Origin: Selaginella moellendorffii
Taxonomy: Eukaryota; Streptophyta; Lycopodiopsida; Selaginellales; Selaginellaceae
Reading direction: 5' to 3'
DNA length: 64,000 nt
NCBI RefSeq assembly: GCF_000143415.4
Contig: NW_003314281.1
Coordinates: 1,921,149-1,985,148 of the forward strand
Shown here: positions 56,387 through 64,000 of the stretch, in pieces
Layout of the letters: each line of letters starts with the position of its first letter
How positions within the stretch are numbered: position 1 is the stretch's first letter
Position numbers and translations under genes: made by a program
Notes under the pieces: model-generated
What the model was told of the DNA's origin: nothing
What the model saw: the letters and a program-made list of their open reading frames with translations, nothing else
The model's database searches: none

Positions 56387-58765
56387 TTACTTCTCGATCA
56401 AGCTCTGGCCGGGAGGCTTCTTCAATCCCATTTCCTTCATGCTCAGCTGGACCTCCAGCGCCTCCTGCGGCAATCCAGCCGCCGTAAAGATACTCGATAG
56501 CAGCGAGTACAGCGAAGTGTTCTCTGGATCTAGCTCTTTCACCCTCCTCGCGGCTCGCTTCGCAGTATCAGCATCCGAGTGTGTCTTACACGATCCAAGC
56601 ACCGTCAGCCAGGCGACCGAGTCCGGCTGATACGGCATGGATTCCACCAGCGCTTCCGCATCTCGCAGCCTCCCGCTTCGTCCCAGAAGATCCACCATGC
56701 AGAGGAAGTGCTCGCGGATAGGAACCACTTCGTGCTCGCTCTGCATCTCCAGGAAGCACTCCACGCCTCTGGCGAGCAAACCGGCGTGGCTGCAGCCGAC
56801 CAAGATGCTCGTGAAGGTGATCTCGTTGGGCCTGATGCCGTGGAGCACCATCTCCAGGTACAAGTCGAGCACTTGATCAGCATGGCCCTGTTGAGCGTAG
56901 ACGGACGTCATTGCTGTCCACGAGAGAACGTCCCTCTGTCCCATGTCCTCGAACATACTTCTCGCCGTCTCGAGCCTCCCGCACCTCCCATACATGTTAA
57001 CCAGCGCCGTCTGGACCATCAAGCTCGACTGGAAGCTCTGGTTCTTGAGCACCCGGCTGTGGATCTCCCGGCCTAGCTGGAGAGAGCCGGAGATAGCACA
57101 GGCACTCAGGCTGCTGGCGATCGTCACCTCGTCCGGAAGTACCCCCTGGCTCGTCATAGTCTGGTATAAGTCGAGTGCTTCCCTTCCTAGTCCGTGCTGA
57201 GCATAGGCTCCGATCATCGCGTTCCAGGACACCAAGTCCTTGCGACCCGATGCCTCAAAAGCCGACTTTGCGAGCTCCAAGCTCCCACACTTGGCATACA
57301 TCGTCACCAGCGCGTTCTGGACGGCCACATTCGAGGCCAGCTCGCTGTTTTCGACGTGTCCGTGGATTTTCATCCCTGCTTCCAGATCACCCGACGAGGA
57401 GCACGCCGCTAGAACGTTTGAGAAAGTATACTCGTTCGGCCGGGTCCCCTCGGCCACCATTTGGTCGTAGAGCTCCAACGCTTCTCGGGTATACCCGGCT
57501 TGGGCATAAGCGGATATCATCGCCGTCCAGCAGTAGACGTTTCTCTTCTGCCGGACCCTGTTAAACACCGCCCTCGCAGCGTCCAGCTCTCCACACTTTG
57601 CGTACATGGTGAGAAGCGCGGTGTGGACGACGAGCGACTGGAATCCACACTCGGAGACCCGCAAGTGGATTGCCTTCCCTTCCTTGAGAGCTCCCAAGCT
57701 CGCGCATGCCCCGAGAGCAGTCACGTAAGTGACACCGTCGGCATGGACGCCCTCGTGATCCATTCTTCCGTAGAGATCCAGTGCTTCTCTGTAATGACCT
57801 GTCTGGACGTAAGCCGTCATGAGCGAAGTCCAGCAAACGACGTGCTTGTTCTGGATCTTCTCGAAAGCTTGCCTCGCGGAGCTCACGTCTCCACACCTCG
57901 CGTACATGTTGATCAGAGCGCTTCCCACAAAGTCCGACTCCATGTTGCTGCTCACGATCCTTGCATGGATCGCTTTCCCGTCGGCCAGTTTCGTGCAAGC
58001 CAGAAGAGCGCTGGTGAAAGTTATCGAGTCGGGCTGGATGCCATCGGCGTCCATCTGCTGGTAGAGATCCAGTGCCTCGTCGCAAAACCCATTGTTGGCG
58101 TAGGAAGAAATCATCGAAGTCCATGAGACAGCGTCCCTGTTCTTGATCCCATCAAAAACCTTCCGGGCCTCTTCCACGCTGCCACACTTCCCATACATGT
58201 TTACCAGCGCGTTCTGGAGAGAGAGATTGTCTCTGATGATATGTGGTGCCTCGATGATCCTGGCATGGATCTCTCGAGCCTCACGGAGACTCCCCACCGC
58301 CGAGCAAGAGCCCAGAACGATGAAGTACGTGATCTTGTCCGGCTCCGGCCCTTCCTCGCACATCCTGTGATACAGCTCCAGTGCGCGGTTCCACAGCCCG
58401 TTCTTCCCGTAAGCGCTGAGCATCTGGTTGTAGCAAGCCACCGCCTTGATGCTTGCGAAATTCTGGAACGCGGCCCTGGCGAGGTGGATTTCTCCACAAT
58501 TTCCATACATCTGGATGAGGAGATTGCCCAGGAACTGGTTCCGGCCATGGCCGGTGCGAAGGAGATGGCGATGGACGAGCTTACCTTCTGCTAGGGAACC
58601 CAGGCGCCCGCATTGCTGGAGGAGCTCGTCGTAGAGCTCGACGTAGCCGTGGCGCCGCTGATCGAGCTGCTCTAGGGCGTCGCTCACGGAGATCCTCGCC
58701 ACCGGCGCCTTCTTCTTGAGATTGAAGACGAGCTTCCTCGAGACGAAGCTCGCCTTCCTCAGCAT
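56387..58765 (-). CDS. PLS-class pentatricopeptide-repeat protein, E type
   Basis: One 792-residue frame without introns. The N-terminal 30 residues are Arg/Lys-rich (organelle-targeting-like). About 17-18 PPR motifs follow, with near-regular N-M-Y-G-K-C-G, V-S-W-T-A-M-I and Y-A-Q-x-G segments, then C-S-H-A-G-L-L, the E-domain segment Y-Q-P-D-S-V-A-W-L-T-V-L-G-S-C and a final K-K-P-P-G-Q-S. No DYW domain. It is a predicted plastid or mitochondrial RNA-binding factor. It shares a 187-bp divergent promoter with the FabG gene. Confidence 0.94.
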   Translation of the reverse strand: MLRKASFVSRKLVFNLKKKAPVARISVSDALEQLDQRRHGYVELYDELLQQCGRLGSLAEGKLVHRHLLRTGHGRNQFLGNLLIQMYGNCGEIHLARAAFQNFASIKAVACYNQMLSAYGKNGLWNRALELYHRMCEEGPEPDKITYFIVLGSCSAVGSLREAREIHARIIEAPHIIRDNLSLQNALVNMYGKCGSVEEARKVFDGIKNRDAVSWTSMISSYANNGFCDEALDLYQQMDADGIQPDSITFTSALLACTKLADGKAIHARIVSSNMESDFVGSALINMYARCGDVSSARQAFEKIQNKHVVCWTSLMTAYVQTGHYREALDLYGRMDHEGVHADGVTYVTALGACASLGALKEGKAIHLRVSECGFQSLVVHTALLTMYAKCGELDAARAVFNRVRQKRNVYCWTAMISAYAQAGYTREALELYDQMVAEGTRPNEYTFSNVLAACSSSGDLEAGMKIHGHVENSELASNVAVQNALVTMYAKCGSLELAKSAFEASGRKDLVSWNAMIGAYAQHGLGREALDLYQTMTSQGVLPDEVTIASSLSACAISGSLQLGREIHSRVLKNQSFQSSLMVQTALVNMYGRCGRLETARSMFEDMGQRDVLSWTAMTSVYAQQGHADQVLDLYLEMVLHGIRPNEITFTSILVGCSHAGLLARGVECFLEMQSEHEVVPIREHFLCMVDLLGRSGRLRDAEALVESMPYQPDSVAWLTVLGSCKTHSDADTAKRAARRVKELDPENTSLYSLLSSIFTAAGLPQEALEVQLSMKEMGLKKPPGQSLIEK

Positions 58766-58952
58766 TCCACAGCATTTTGCGATGCCCTAGAAAGAAGTGC
58801 TGATTCAGCCCTAGGAAGTGACGCGGCAAAATCAAATTCACCGCCAGCTTGGCGCAATTGTGGCCGCTGGTTTGGAGCTCTCCCCGCCGTTGGATATATA
58901 GGGCATCGGCATGAAATACTTTTTGTGTGTCGCATCGAGGAACAGAGCAGCG
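58766..58952. promoter_or_regulatory. Divergent promoter, PPR and FabG
   Basis: Only 187 bp separate the two start codons. A TATATAG element at 58896-58902 lies about 50 bp before the FabG ATG and could serve that gene as a TATA box. Confidence 0.55.
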
Positions 58953-63452
<4,500 letters not shown>

Positions 63453-64000
63453 TTACTGCTCCCTCCAAATTCTGCCTGTCACCCTCAGCTTTAGCTCCTT
63501 CCTGTCACCCCCGGAGAAAAACAATGCCATGTTTCTCTGGATTATCAATCCGTCATGGCTGTCCCTCACTTTCTTGTGGCAGTCCCGAATGCTTCTCGGG
63601 ACACCCTGCCACATCAATTTCCTGCCATTGGCGCCTACCTCGAGGCTGTAGCTGAAGTTCTTGGCATCGTTGTCGTCCCCCATGAATCTCAGAAAAGCCA
63701 TGTAAACTGGCATTGTCCCGAGCTGGAACGCCTCAAAGTGTAGGCAGAAGTGCTGTCCATAACAGTTGAAAACCTGCAAACCAAACAGCAGTCGTCGGGT
63801 TACTCGATCAAACTTCTGAAACTTAAGCTTGCATAGCTTCAAAAGCTAGCAGCACAAGAACATCAAACGAAGAAACGATTGGACCAAGAGGAAACCAACG
63901 TTACCGTGAGCATCCAGGTAGCATTCTCGACTTCCTGTGGATTGGACTTGACGTAGCGATGGTTGAAGGTGCAACCATTGTGCATGTCCACCTTGTGATC
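63453..64000 (-). CDS. SINAT-type RING E3 ubiquitin ligase, C-terminal part (partial)
   Basis: Two exons are in the window: 64000-63905 (continues beyond the edge) and 63773-63453, which join to about 139 residues. They are the TRAF-like C-terminal half of SINA/SINAT proteins: N-G-C-T-F-N-H-R-Y-V, V-F-N-C-Y-G-Q-H-F-C-L-H-F-E-A-F-Q-L-G and M-A-L-F-F-S-G-G-D-R-K-E-L-K-L-R-V. SINAT ligases ubiquitinate regulators such as those of hormone and autophagy pathways. The RING end lies outside the window. The frame ends R-I-W-R-E-Q, slightly earlier than the angiosperm proteins, which continue with a short tail. Confidence 0.92.

Overview
This is a nuclear window from a land plant that still makes flagellated sperm, most likely a lycophyte of the Selaginella type (inference). 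The evidence is many genes with tiny introns (about 45-70 nt), several long pentatricopeptide-repeat (PPR) genes, trichome-birefringence-like, OEP16, SINAT and DRM1-type plant families, and a basal-body/flagellum-like coiled-coil gene. About 20 genes can be assembled exon by exon with conserved splice dinucleotides and continuous reading frames. The exon coordinates are my own hand reading, not transcript evidence.

Layout. 1-4.6 kb: the 3' three quarters of a decayed Ty3/gypsy retrotransposon. 4.9-10.9 kb (minus): an alpha/beta hydrolase and a SANT/Myb-like coiled-coil protein. 11.2-17.4 kb (plus): a compact run of ribosomal eL29, PEX16, VPS37, glycerate kinase and a conserved type II membrane protein. 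18.1-23.5 kb: a 22-exon secreted/membrane glycine-rich protein. 23.8-26.8 kb: two decayed genes, a PPR copy (plus) and an Orn/Lys/Arg decarboxylase (minus). 27.4-30.4 kb: a 998-residue PPR gene. 30.4-32.2 kb: repeat fragments, including a partial copy of the OEP16 5' region.

32.2-42.5 kb is the most coherent region: OEP16, 1-Cys peroxiredoxin, a THI5/NMT1-like protein, then FANCL, a RecQ helicase and a TRAIP-like RING ligase side by side, followed by a diverged MADS-box gene. FANCL and RecQ are divergent, with at most 58 bp between start codons; TRAIP follows RecQ on the same strand. All three families act in interstrand-crosslink or fork repair, so this looks like a physical DNA-repair cluster. 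Functional coupling is inference.

42.7-46.7 kb: two tandem TBL O-acetyltransferase-like genes with very different exon structures in the stem region. 47.3-52.8 kb: a DRM1-type protein, a P-class PPR and a flagellar-type coiled-coil protein. 53.8-60.5 kb: a DUF688 protein, a PLS-class PPR and plastid FabG. 60.5-63.1 kb is an AT-rich tract where I see no gene. The window ends inside a SINAT-type E3 ligase gene.
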